Assembly: GCF_007741495.1 (NCBI RefSeq)
Contig: NZ_CP036262.1
Location: 4,650,001 to 4,714,000, forward strand
DNA: 64,000 nt
DNA from: Roseimaritima multifibrata
GTDB lineage: Bacteria > Planctomycetota > Planctomycetia > Pirellulales > Pirellulaceae
Direction of reading: 5' to 3'
The notes under the pieces are model-generated. The model saw nothing but the letters and a program-made list of their open reading frames with translations, ran no database searches and was not told where the DNA came from. Made by a program: the position numbers and the translations under genes. Below, piece by piece: positions 1 through 8,671 of the stretch; the stretch's first letter is position 1, and each line of letters begins with the position of its first letter.

Positions 1-990
1 AATCCCTTTGATTCGATCATCGTTAACCAGTGCCGCGATCTTTTCAATCACTCGGTCACGAGCTTGCTGGTACGGGATTTCCGAAACCACAATGCGGAAC
101 CGGTTCCCCTTCATTTCCTCGATCTTGCAACGAGCCCGAACCTGGATCGTGCTTCGACCGGTGGTGTAGCCGCGGATGATACCGGAGCGACCACAGATGA
201 TCCCGCCGGTCGGGAAATCGGGGCCGGGCATGACGGTCATGATTTCGGCGATCGTCATGTCCGGATTGTCGATCAACCGGATCAACGCTTCGCAGACCTC
301 GCCCGGATTATGCGGCGGGATACTGGTTGCCATCCCAACGGCGATACCACCCGATCCGTTAACCAGCAGGTTCGGAAACCGACTGGGCAGCACGGTTGGT
401 TCCGTGCGAACTTCGTCGTAAGTCGGAATGTAGTCGACCGTATCGAATTTCAGGTCATCCAGCATCTGAGCGGCGACAGCGGACATCCTTGCTTCGGTAT
501 ATCGCATAGCCGCCGGAGGCAGACCGGCAATCGAACCGAAGTTCCCCTGCTTGTCGATCAGCATGCTCCGCAGGTTCCACTCCTGAGCCATCCGGACCAA
601 AGTCGGATAGATCACGCTTTCACCGTGCGGGTGATAGTTACCCGACGTATCACCAGAAATTTTGGCGCATTTAACACGCTTGGATCCGGGGCCCAGATTC
701 AAGTCATTCATGGCGACCAGGATTCGCCGCTGACTTGGCTTCAGACCGTCACGAACATCCGGCAAGGCTCGACTGACGATGACGCTCATCGCGTACGTCA
801 GGTAGCTTTCGCGAAGTTCATCTTCAATCGGCAGGTCGATCATTCGAAGCGCACCGGCTCCGCCTTGACCGCTTTCCCCAAAGCCATGTTGGAGATCTAG
901 TTTCGGGGCCATCCCCTCTTCTTCGCCGTTTCCGTTCTCGGGATCGTTGCCGTCGGTAGACAAATAACTGTCCTTATTAGTTGAAGCCAT
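1..990 (-). CDS. gyrA: DNA gyrase subunit A, N-terminal part (runs off left edge)
   Basis: Reading the minus strand from the ATG at 988-990 gives 330 codons open to base 1. The translation begins [11 protein letters not shown] and, after an acidic, low-complexity head of about 50 residues, enters the type IIA topoisomerase breakage-reunion domain: [42 protein letters not shown] and the catalytic tyrosine in AMRYTEAR. Gyrase makes and seals a double-strand break with this tyrosine while GyrB supplies ATP energy. GyrA rather than ParC is my choice from overall similarity; the C-terminal beta-pinwheel with the GyrA box lies outside the window. Compared with E. coli, the quinolone-determining stretch reads HGESVIYP where E. 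coli has HGDSAVYD. No clear Shine-Dalgarno precedes the start. Confidence 0.93.
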   Translation of the reverse strand, partial: MASTNKDSYLSTDGNDPENGNGEEEGMAPKLDLQHGFGESGQGGAGALRMIDLPIEDELRESYLTYAMSVIVSRALPDVRDGLKPSQRRILVAMNDLNLGPGSKRVKCAKISGDTSGNYHPHGESVIYPTLVRMAQEWNLRSMLIDKQGNFGSIAGLPPAAMRYTEARMSAVAAQMLDDLKFDTVDYIPTYDEVRTEPTVLPSRFPNLLVNGSGGIAVGMATSIPPHNPGEVCEALIRLIDNPDMTIAEIMTVMPGPDFPTGGIICGRSGIIRGYTTGRSTIQVRARCKIEEMKGNRFRIVVSEIPYQQARDRVIEKIAALVNDDRIKGI

Positions 991-1050
991 TCTGGCGGTC
1001 AGAGGGCGAGCATGACCCCCTTTCTCAAGCGGCTAATTCTACCGCAAAAA

Positions 1051-1078
1051 GGGCTTGTTCACAACGGCCCACAAGCCC
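1051..1078. other. hairpin in the gyrA/ppk2 divergent intergenic region
   Basis: The arms GGGCTTGT (1051-1058) and ACAAGCCC (1071-1078) are perfectly complementary with a 12-nt loop. It lies about 60 bp upstream of gyrA, so it could be in the gyrA leader or be an operator. No run of T follows on either strand, so it is not an obvious terminator. The rest of the 991-1277 gap shows nothing I can assign. Confidence 0.35.
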
Positions 1079-1277
1079 CTAAACGAATCCATAACCCCTT
1101 GACTTACAATACCTTACGACATCATTTTCAAGCGAGTCGCAGCGTGCCTTCCGCGACCGCTGCGGATTTCGCTTTTTCCGTCTTGAGGCGACTCTATAAT
1201 GCACGGCCACCGTTTCCCCCACAGCACCCGCCAAACGTCGTCTGCTTCCTTTTCCTCGTCGCCTATTGAGCTCCCGC

Positions 1278-2114
1278 ATGGATTTTGATTTCGTCAATCA
1301 GCATATTGTCTCCACCAAAAAACGCGTCCAATTGGAAGCGATCGACAGCAAGGTGATGGGCCCTTTTCGCGACAAGGAAGAGGGAACCTTATTTACCAGT
1401 CACGCCATCGAAGAGCTTCGCAATTTGCAGTACCGTCTGTTTGTCGAGGGAAAACAATCGTTATTGATCGTCTTGCAAGCTCCCGACGCGGCAGGCAAAG
1501 ACGGCCTGATCCGCAAAGTCCTGGGACAGATGAATCCGCAAGGCTGCCGCACGTATCCATTTAAAGTCCCCACCGCGATCGAACGCTCGCATGATTTTTT
1601 ATGGAGGATCCACCGGGCAACGCCCGCCACCGGAATGATCTCCATTTTTAATCGTTCGCACTATGAAGACGTCCTGGTGGTCCGCGTCGAAGATCTGGTT
1701 CCGAAAGAGCTCTGGTCCCAGCGTTACGAGATGATCAATCAATTCGAAGCGTTGCTCGCTCACCGCGGAACTCGAATCCTAAAGTTCTATTTACACATCA
1801 GCCCGGAAGAACAACTGGAACGTTTTAAAGAAAGGTTGGACCTTCCGGAAAAGCACTGGAAACTAAACCCGGGCGATTATGAAGCTCGGAAAAGATGGCC
1901 TGACTACCGCAAAGCCTACGAAGACGTTTTTGACAAATGCAATAAAAAGCATGCCCCTTGGTTCGTGATCCCATCCGATCGAAAATGGTACCGCAATGCG
2001 GCTGTGGCGGCGATCGTCCGCGATACGATGCGCGACATGGACCCCAGCATGCCACCGATCGATGTCGACCTGACGGAAATCCGTCGGCTGTACGAGCAAG
2101 CCGCTGGCGAATAA
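1278..2114 (+). CDS. ppk2: polyphosphate kinase 2 family protein
   Basis: PPK2 enzymes transfer phosphate between polyphosphate and nucleotides, usually making NDP or NTP from NMP or NDP. The 278-residue product has the fold's hallmarks: Walker A APDAAGKDG at about residues 68-76, Walker B-type FNRSHYEDV at about 124-132, and an arginine/lysine-rich lid (ERLDLPEKHWKLNP) followed by the ARKRWPDYRKAYED helix. Length matches single-domain PPK2 proteins (about 260-300). The reading frame extends four codons upstream to a TTG at 1266, but the ATG at 1278 is preferred. Nucleotide preference (AMP, ADP or GDP) cannot be read with certainty. The gene stands alone, divergent from gyrA. Confidence 0.9.
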   Translation: MDFDFVNQHIVSTKKRVQLEAIDSKVMGPFRDKEEGTLFTSHAIEELRNLQYRLFVEGKQSLLIVLQAPDAAGKDGLIRKVLGQMNPQGCRTYPFKVPTAIERSHDFLWRIHRATPATGMISIFNRSHYEDVLVVRVEDLVPKELWSQRYEMINQFEALLAHRGTRILKFYLHISPEEQLERFKERLDLPEKHWKLNPGDYEARKRWPDYRKAYEDVFDKCNKKHAPWFVIPSDRKWYRNAAVAAIVRDTMRDMDPSMPPIDVDLTEIRRLYEQAAGE

Positions 2115-2159
2115 AACGATCGGTTCCCCCCTCCCTCTCTTAATACCCAGGTTCGATGC

Positions 2160-2891
2160 GTGGCTTCCTTGCCCCCCCCTAGCGATCCTTTTCAAGAAGC
2201 CTATCAACGCGAATCCCCCGCGTATGGGCGAACTCCGTCGCCTGAATTAGCCTCTTTCCTGGAACAATGCCGCCCCCAGGGCAAAGCCATCGATCTAGGG
2301 GCCGGGGCAGGACGGGACACCCTTGAAATGGCACGATGCGGATTGCACGTGACCGCGGTCGACCGCTCGGAAACCGGGTTGCAGCGGATCGAACAGCGCG
2401 CCAAAGAAGAGCACCTTTCCAAGTGGATCGACACACTGGCGCTGGATGTTCGGGAATTGCAGTTAGCTCCGGCGACATACGGTTTTATCGCAGCCACGAC
2501 GGTTCTAGACCATATTCCCCTACAGGCTGCAAAAGAGCTTTGGGAGCATATGATTCAGTCGCTAGTGGATACGGGTGCGTTGTATGTCGAAGTCCATACG
2601 ACCGACGACCCCGGTTCCCCAACCGGACGAGGCCCACAGCGGACCGAACCGGTCAGCGAAACCGCGGTCCACGTGATCAACCATTTCGCCCCCAATCAAT
2701 TACTGCAGTGGGCCGTGGAAACCGAAGGGCTGCATGTCCTGCGATACGAAGAGCGGACCGAATGGGATTACACTCATGGGCCTGAACATCTCCACGCAAA
2801 GGCCGTCTTACTAGCAAGCCGGACGCCAGAGATCCTCAACTGGTACGGTCATCCGGCAGCCTTTCCCAAACGTACCGCTCCGCAAAATTGA
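2160..2891 (+). CDS. class I SAM-dependent methyltransferase
   Basis: A 243-residue Rossmann-fold methyltransferase. The SAM-binding motif I is AIDLGAGAGRDTLEMA (about residues 43-58), motif II HVTAVDRSE follows, and an acidic ALDVREL and ATTVLDHIP correspond to the later motifs. The arrangement resembles TehB-like methyltransferases, but the substrate cannot be deduced. The start is GTG at 2160, 45 bp after the ppk2 stop; an ATG at 2156 is out of frame. It is in the same direction as hisC 52 bp downstream, and nothing here links it to histidine synthesis. Confidence 0.82.
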   Translation: MASLPPPSDPFQEAYQRESPAYGRTPSPELASFLEQCRPQGKAIDLGAGAGRDTLEMARCGLHVTAVDRSETGLQRIEQRAKEEHLSKWIDTLALDVRELQLAPATYGFIAATTVLDHIPLQAAKELWEHMIQSLVDTGALYVEVHTTDDPGSPTGRGPQRTEPVSETAVHVINHFAPNQLLQWAVETEGLHVLRYEERTEWDYTHGPEHLHAKAVLLASRTPEILNWYGHPAAFPKRTAPQN

Positions 2892-2943
2892 CGGTTCCTC
2901 TCCCGCTTGCGATTCGCTTCATCCTGAAATAGCTGTTCTACGA

Positions 2944-4014
2944 ATGTCCGTAAAATCCAATCCATTTCGTGCTACCCTGGCCAAGATGCACCCCTATGTC
3001 CCCGGTGAACAACCGCAGGGTGGCAAGTTTATAAAATTAAACACCAACGAGAATCCGTATCCAGCGCCTCCGGCGGTCACTGCGGCAATCATTTCGGCAG
3101 CTCAGGCTGGCCTGCAACGGTACCCCGATCCCACAGCGTCCTCTTTCCGCCGGCAAGCGGCCGAAACGCTGGGGCTTCCCGGTCCCGACTGGATCCTGGC
3201 TGGAAACGGAAGCGATGAAATCTTGACGATCTTGGTCCGCGCGATGGTGGGTGAAGGCGAACGCCTCCGTCTGCCTTATCCCAGCTACATTCTGTATCGA
3301 ACTCTGGCCGATATCCAAGGCGCCGACTGGGAGCAAACCGAATTCGACAAGGACTGGAAATTGCCAGCCGCTTTTGGCGAAGCGAGCAGCGACGGAGAAC
3401 AAAAACTGCGTCTAGCTTTCCTGCCGAACCCCAACAGCCCAAGCGGTACGGTTCTGACACCAGACGAAGTTCTAGAGATTGCCGAGCGGCTTCCCTGCCC
3501 ATTGGTTGTCGACGAAGCCTACGCCGATTTTGCCGAGACCAACTGCCTTAAACTGGTCGAGCAAAACGAGAACATCTTCATCACGCGGACGCTTAGCAAA
3601 TCCTACGCGCTCGCCGGTTTGCGGTTTGGGTTTGTGATTGCCCAGCCACACCGAATTGCCGAGCTTGGCAAAATCAAGGACAGCTATAACTGCGATGCAC
3701 TCTCCATCGCAGCTGCAACGGCCGCCGTCGGCAGCAGCGAATGGCTGGCAGATAATGTGCAAAAGATCAAAGCGACCCGACGTCGCATGGAGCAAAAGCT
3801 GACTGAAATCGGGTTCAAGGTAACTCCGTCACAAGCGAACTTTGTCTGGTGTCAGCACCCGCATAAATCGCACAAAGAGATGTACGAGCAACTGAAAAAG
3901 AGTCAAATCCTCGTGCGATACATGGATTTCCCTGAGTGGGGAGATGGATTACGTATAAGTGTAGGCACCGATGATCAAGTCGATGCTTGCTTGATGCTCT
4001 TAGCACAGATGTAG
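2944..4014 (+). CDS. hisC: histidinol-phosphate aminotransferase
   Basis: PLP-dependent fold type I aminotransferase (356 residues) that converts imidazole acetol-phosphate and glutamate to L-histidinol phosphate. Seen: substrate-binding [10 protein letters not shown] (33-42), RYPDP (59-63), PNPNSPSG (161-168), DEAYADF (190-196) with the PLP-contacting Asp and Tyr, and the Schiff-base lysine K219 in [14 protein letters not shown]. HisC fits better than tyrosine or aspartate aminotransferases because hisB follows after 11 bp, implying co-transcription. Other his genes are not in the window, in line with dispersed biosynthetic genes in planctomycetes. Confidence 0.93.
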   Translation: MSVKSNPFRATLAKMHPYVPGEQPQGGKFIKLNTNENPYPAPPAVTAAIISAAQAGLQRYPDPTASSFRRQAAETLGLPGPDWILAGNGSDEILTILVRAMVGEGERLRLPYPSYILYRTLADIQGADWEQTEFDKDWKLPAAFGEASSDGEQKLRLAFLPNPNSPSGTVLTPDEVLEIAERLPCPLVVDEAYADFAETNCLKLVEQNENIFITRTLSKSYALAGLRFGFVIAQPHRIAELGKIKDSYNCDALSIAAATAAVGSSEWLADNVQKIKATRRRMEQKLTEIGFKVTPSQANFVWCQHPHKSHKEMYEQLKKSQILVRYMDFPEWGDGLRISVGTDDQVDACLMLLAQM

Positions 4015-4025
4015 GCCCAATAGAA

Positions 4026-4613
4026 ATGTCTCGAAAAACGACTATCGATCGCCAGACCGGCGAAACTCAAATCCGTCTATCGATTGATCTGGACGGTTCC
4101 GGAGCAGGCGAGCGCAAAACCGGCATTGGTTTCTTGGACCACATGCTGGACCTGTTCGCCAAACATGCTTTAATCGATCTAACGGTCGAAGCCACCGGCG
4201 ACCTGCATGTCGACGATCATCACACCACCGAAGACATCGGAATCTGTTTGGGCCAGGCAATCGATCAGGCCCTCGGGGATCGAGCTGGTATCCGCCGTTA
4301 CGGACACTTTACGCTGCCAATGGACGAAGTCCTGGTGACGGCGGCTGTTGATATGGGTGGAAGGTATGCCTTCGAATACCAAGCCCCCATCTCCGCCGAT
4401 AAGATCGGAACCTTTGACACCGAACTGGTGGAACACTTCTGGCAAAGCTTTGCCGCCAACGCGAAGTGCAATCTGCATGTCTTGATGCACTACGGCCGCA
4501 ATGCCCACCACATCTCGGAAGGCATTTTTAAAGCGGTCGCCAGAGCCGTCCGAATGGCAGCCGAATCCGATCCACGCAGCGACGCGATTCCCAGCACCAA
4601 AGGGGTCCTTTAG
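4026..4613 (+). CDS. hisB: imidazoleglycerol-phosphate dehydratase
   Basis: Dehydrates imidazole glycerol phosphate to imidazole acetol-phosphate, the step before HisC. The 195-residue product has the metal-binding histidine motifs of the family: [29 protein letters not shown], and [18 protein letters not shown], with the usual FKAVARA helix near the end. It is a monofunctional IGPD with no histidinol-phosphatase domain. An upstream in-frame start at 3987 would overlap hisC; the ATG at 4026, giving MSRKTTIDR, matches the family's usual N-terminus and leaves an 11-bp gap to hisC. Confidence 0.95.
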   Translation: MSRKTTIDRQTGETQIRLSIDLDGSGAGERKTGIGFLDHMLDLFAKHALIDLTVEATGDLHVDDHHTTEDIGICLGQAIDQALGDRAGIRRYGHFTLPMDEVLVTAAVDMGGRYAFEYQAPISADKIGTFDTELVEHFWQSFAANAKCNLHVLMHYGRNAHHISEGIFKAVARAVRMAAESDPRSDAIPSTKGVL

Positions 4614-4692
4614 GATCCCTCCAAAAGCCAGGCTGAGCAGTTAACGACAGGGCTGCCCGCCACGAAGCTGGCGAACAGCTTGGTGATTGAGT

Positions 4693-4763
4693 GATTGTCG
4701 CCTTTCGCTCCCGCGAAAGAACGCTCCCTTAAAGTTACTTTCGCGGAGCGAAAGGCGACAATC
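4693..4763. repeat. long near-perfect inverted repeat (TTTCGC-type intergenic palindrome)
   Basis: Arm 4693-4719 (27 nt) pairs with arm 4738-4763 (26 nt) across an 18-nt spacer; the only difference is one extra C in the left arm. The arms contain GATTGTCGCCTTTCGCTC and its complement. It lies in the 360-bp gap between the convergent hisB and DUF1593 genes, so it could also end transcription from both sides, though no T-run follows. The shape is that of a REP-like mobile palindrome. Confidence 0.75.
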
Positions 4764-4813
4764 ATCCTCCGCTTTCGACGAAACCAACAAGCCACTTGCG
4801 GGTGAAGGAAACT

Positions 4814-4834
4814 GCAAAATGCAAAATGCAAAAT
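4814..4834. repeat. three tandem GCAAAAT heptamers
   Basis: GCAAAAT occurs three times without interruption between hisB and the DUF1593 gene. A simple slippage repeat with no evident function. Apart from this and the neighbouring palindrome, 4614-4973 holds nothing I can assign. Confidence 0.6.
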
Positions 4835-4973
4835 GGCTGTCCCTGCTGCGGCATTTTACACTTTGCGGTCTCTCACTCGGCTTGTGGGATCTCGTGCCAG
4901 GCAACACCTTTTGCGGCAACGAATTATCAGTGCTGGGGTTAACGATCCTCTAGATACATTCACTCGCAAGCGG

Positions 4974-6008
4974 CTACTTGCTCCAGGACATTCTCAATGC
5001 AAAATCTTCTTGAAATTTCTCCCGCCAACGGCTGACCGTTTCGCGGGCCTCGCGGTAGTGAGGCCCGTCATCGCGGTACCATCCATCGCTCGCTTGATAG
5101 AATTGCCCGCCCCAGCCCGACTTGGTGGGGTCTGTGGGATCGTTCCCTCCTTTGGGCAAGAAGAAAAACCACGAAGGTGTATCCCCTTCTTTTAGGCACC
5201 CATACGGATTGGGATTCGTATGCGTTTTTAATGGGTAGCGGCTACCGAGCGGCCCCGTTCCGAGAATGTTTTCTCGAATCCATTCCTCCGAAGTTAACTG
5301 CTCGTTCCCCGTCAAATACATGCCTCGAAAGGTCGCGGTTCGCGAATCCTTTCCGGCAGGGGCCCGGCTAAGAATGTAATACAAACCGGGAAACTGTTCA
5401 TGCATCCAGTTGGCGATCCGGTCTTGATCTGCAATGTCATACACGCGAAACCGTTTAACGAACTTGGCATATTCCGCCGCACTCCGATCCGTTTGGACTC
5501 GCCATAAGGCTTGCGCCAAATCGGACTGACCGCCCCAAATTGCGATATTCAAAGGGTCTTCCGGTGAACCGGCGTCGATCCGCTCGATCAACCATGCAGA
5601 ACCTTCCGTATCATTTCCTTTACCGATGTGCTTTCTGCCACGCTGGGGACTGCCTGTCTTGATGACACCCGAAAGCTGTTCGACCGTCGGCCAGCCTTCT
5701 TCATGTTTCGCGAGATTGGGACGGACCTCCCCATAGGCTGAAACAATTTCGCGAATCAAATGAGGTTGCGTGATCTTCTCTTTCAGTTCGCCTGGAACCC
5801 CCGAAGCGGTAGCGACAAGCCCTTCGATCCGAAAGGCATTGGAATAGACCATCAACCGTATCATCGACTGGCGGTCGTCGGGGTCTCCCCCGATGTCGGT
5901 CAACACTAATAACCGAGGCCGTTCATCGGCGTTGGCTTGCGAATGCATCGCGAACAGGGTCCCCAGCACCACCCCCAACACCAATAGACGACAGCAACGA
6001 TTTAACAT
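4974..6008 (-). CDS. secreted DUF1593 (nucleoside hydrolase-like) protein
   Basis: The 344-residue protein starts with a signal peptide (MLNRCCRLLVLGVVLGTLFA, predicted cleavage near SQANA-DE). The mature part opens with RLLVLTDIGGDPDDRQSMIR, the aspartate-rich motif typical of the DUF1593/Sde182 N-terminal family, distantly related to inosine-uridine nucleoside hydrolases. Family members are common in polysaccharide-degrading bacteria and are often annotated as cellulose-binding; the substrate here is unknown. The protein covers the catalytic-like domain and lacks an obvious extra C-terminal domain. It is divergent from the S46 peptidase gene, 141 bp away. Confidence 0.8.
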   Translation of the reverse strand: MLNRCCRLLVLGVVLGTLFAMHSQANADERPRLLVLTDIGGDPDDRQSMIRLMVYSNAFRIEGLVATASGVPGELKEKITQPHLIREIVSAYGEVRPNLAKHEEGWPTVEQLSGVIKTGSPQRGRKHIGKGNDTEGSAWLIERIDAGSPEDPLNIAIWGGQSDLAQALWRVQTDRSAAEYAKFVKRFRVYDIADQDRIANWMHEQFPGLYYILSRAPAGKDSRTATFRGMYLTGNEQLTSEEWIRENILGTGPLGSRYPLKTHTNPNPYGCLKEGDTPSWFFFLPKGGNDPTDPTKSGWGGQFYQASDGWYRDDGPHYREARETVSRWREKFQEDFALRMSWSK

Positions 6009-6149
6009 GCGACCCTCGAAAAACCACTAGATTTGATCGAACAACAACGGACGAAGTGGGATACAGCCCGGCAATCCGTTATTGTAGACGGAATGCAGCG
6101 TCCCAGTGGTTTCCCAAAATTGACACCTTCACGCCCCTCATGATCTGAC

Positions 6150-8354
6150 ATGCCCTGCCAAGCTTGCCCAACATCGCCCCATGTCTTTCCCCTTTCTTGC
6201 TCGCGTCTATTCGGATTCATAACGCTGCTCTGCGGAGTCGGCTGTTCCTTAACTGCGATTGCAGAAGAGGGGATGTATCCGATGAGCGAACTGCGAAGCT
6301 TGGATCTAGCGGCGCGCGGGATTGAATTGACTGCCGACCAGATATTCAAACCGCATGCGAACAGCCTGGTCGATGGTGTTTGCAAGGTGAATGGTTGCAC
6401 GGGGTCGTTCGTGTCTCCCAAGGGGCTGATCATCACCAACCACCACTGTGCGTATGGTGCAATCCAGCAGGCAAGCCAAGGCAAGCAGGATTATTTAACC
6501 GACGGCTTCCAAGCGAATACGCAACAGGATGAAATCCCAGCGCCCGACTATGTGGTCCGGGTCACCGAAGACTACCGCGATGTTTCCCAAGAAGTTCTTT
6601 CAGCGGTGCGTCAGGATATGACCTTTTTGGAACGGACCAAAGCGATTGAAAAGAAGAGTAAGGAAATTGAATTCGCGGCCGAACAGGCAGCTCCACAGTT
6701 CCGCGCTGAAGTCGCGGAAATGTTCGCAGGAGAATCGTACGTTCTGTTTCGCTATACCTACTTAAAGGACATCCGTTTGGTCTTTGCACCTCCACAATCG
6801 GTGGGAAATTTTGGTGGTGAGATCGATAACTGGATGTGGCCACGGCACACCGGCGACTTTTCATTCATGCGAGCCTACGTCGCACCCGATGGCTCCTCCG
6901 CGACGTACCATGCCGATAACGTTCCGTACGAACCTCAACGTTTCATTCAGGTTTCTGCCGCTGGTGTCGAGGAAGAGGATGCCGTTTTTCTACTTGGCTA
7001 TCCCGGTAGAACGGCTCGCCATAAAACGTCTGCCTTTTTGCTTTACGAACAAAACCTGCGGCTGCCGACCATTATCGATCTGTACAATTCCCAGATGGCA
7101 ATCATGGAAAACGCGGGCAAGGACAACCGCGAAGTCGAAATCAAACATGCCTCACGGATGCGTTCCTTATCCAATGTTGAAAAGCGATCCCGCGGCCAGC
7201 TTCAAGGACTTGTCCGAGCCGACATTGTTAAAAATCGCCAAGACCAGGAAGCCGAACTGCAAAAGTTCATCGAATCCGAACCAGCCAACCGCGAACAATT
7301 TGGCACCCTGCAGGCGGAAATAGAAGCTGTCTACGACCAAATGACCGCAGCCGCTCCGCTAGAAATCAACCTGAACCAATTGCGGTCTGCCAGTCGCGCC
7401 GCCTCGTTTGCGTTTTTTGTGATCGATGCCGCCCACGAGCGGCAAAAACCGAACCTCGATCGCGAAACGCCCTATCTGGACAAGAACTGGGATCAATCGC
7501 TGCAAAAACTAAAAAGCTCGGTGAATGACTACCACCAAGCAACCGACCAAGCGATCCTCGCCGACATCCTGCAGCGGCTTGCCTTGGTCGATGCCGAACA
7601 AACGATTCCAGCCCTCACACCTTTGCTGGCCTCTGCGGAAGCGATCCCGACGGTCTCCGCACAACTCGTTGAACAAACAAAACTTGACGATTGGAATTTC
7701 CTCGAAGAATGCTTGGCAATGGACGTCCAGCAACTAAACGAGGTCAAAGATCCGCTGCTACAACTCATGCTGCAGCTCTACCCGACCTACCTCCAAATCC
7801 GTGAGACCCAAAAGACAAGGGAAGGGGAATTGAGTGAACTGTATGGGCGTCTGCTGCTTATCAAAAGACGTTTTATGCAAACCAATTTTGTCCCCGACGC
7901 GAACGCGACACTGCGATTTACCTGCGGCCATGTGCGACGCTACTCGCCAGAGGACGCTGTGATCAAGACTCCGTTGACGACGTTGTCGGGAGTGATTGCC
8001 AAAACGACTGGCGTCGCACCTTTTATAACTCCCGCAGAGGTGATTGCGAAACAGCAGGCGGGCGACCTAGGCCCCTTCCGCAGTCCTGAACTTGACGATG
8101 TCCCCGTCGCGATTCTGTACGATACCGATACCACCGGCGGCAATTCGGGAAGCCCGATCTTGAATGGAAGGGGAGAGTTGGTCGGGGTCAACTTCGATCG
8201 TTGTTTCGAAGCGACGATTAACGATTTTGCTTGGGACCAAAGCTACTCGCGGTCAATCGGCGTCGATATCCGCTATGTCTTATGGCTAACCGGCATCGTT
8301 TATGGAGCCGATCATCTACTGGACGAAATGGGCATTGATATGCCCGCAAACTAG
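6150..8354 (+). CDS. S46 family dipeptidyl-peptidase, DPP11-like
   Basis: Secreted serine exopeptidase of clan PA that removes dipeptides from peptide N-termini. The 734-residue length matches DPP7/DPP11. Seen: a signal peptide ending near TAIAEE (residues 35-40), the catalytic-histidine motif IITNHHCAYGAIQ (about 95-107), GGEIDNWMWPRHTGDFSF, and the nucleophile motif TTGGNSGSPI near residue 670. Eighteen residues after the nucleophile serine sits Arg in GVNFDR. In studied S46 enzymes Arg at this offset (DPP11) selects Asp/Glu at P1 and Gly (DPP7) selects hydrophobic residues, so an acidic preference is inferred. A role in scavenging peptides in the periplasm is likely. Stands alone. Confidence 0.92.
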   Translation: MPCQACPTSPHVFPLSCSRLFGFITLLCGVGCSLTAIAEEGMYPMSELRSLDLAARGIELTADQIFKPHANSLVDGVCKVNGCTGSFVSPKGLIITNHHCAYGAIQQASQGKQDYLTDGFQANTQQDEIPAPDYVVRVTEDYRDVSQEVLSAVRQDMTFLERTKAIEKKSKEIEFAAEQAAPQFRAEVAEMFAGESYVLFRYTYLKDIRLVFAPPQSVGNFGGEIDNWMWPRHTGDFSFMRAYVAPDGSSATYHADNVPYEPQRFIQVSAAGVEEEDAVFLLGYPGRTARHKTSAFLLYEQNLRLPTIIDLYNSQMAIMENAGKDNREVEIKHASRMRSLSNVEKRSRGQLQGLVRADIVKNRQDQEAELQKFIESEPANREQFGTLQAEIEAVYDQMTAAAPLEINLNQLRSASRAASFAFFVIDAAHERQKPNLDRETPYLDKNWDQSLQKLKSSVNDYHQATDQAILADILQRLALVDAEQTIPALTPLLASAEAIPTVSAQLVEQTKLDDWNFLEECLAMDVQQLNEVKDPLLQLMLQLYPTYLQIRETQKTREGELSELYGRLLLIKRRFMQTNFVPDANATLRFTCGHVRRYSPEDAVIKTPLTTLSGVIAKTTGVAPFITPAEVIAKQQAGDLGPFRSPELDDVPVAILYDTDTTGGNSGSPILNGRGELVGVNFDRCFEATINDFAWDQSYSRSIGVDIRYVLWLTGIVYGADHLLDEMGIDMPAN

Positions 8355-8671
8355 TACTGCCAAACCGCTGATCTGCGACAATCGACAACCAAACCTGATT
8401 GCTTTGATCGGGTTGGTGTTCGGTCCGAATATCGGCAGATTGGCAATGTACGAACGGCTGGAGCCAAAGCCAATATTTGACTTCCGCGGCACCAGCGAAG
8501 AGACTGTGACATGTGACCGATTGTCGGTTTTTGATTGCTACCGATGCCGCTGATCGGCGCGATTATTCGCATCTAACACCCACTGATCCATCTCAGCAGA
8601 CCGTCTGTTTGCTGACGATGCCGCAGGCTGCCCTGCACCCCCTAATCAACACCCGAGGAAGAGGATCCCTA
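8355..8671. other. intergenic region without recognised features
   Basis: 317 bp between the S46 peptidase and sulfatase genes. An open frame continues upstream of the chosen sulfatase start, but its translation has no signal peptide and no family resemblance. No hairpin with a T-run or RNA gene was seen; it probably carries the sulfatase promoter. Confidence 0.4.
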
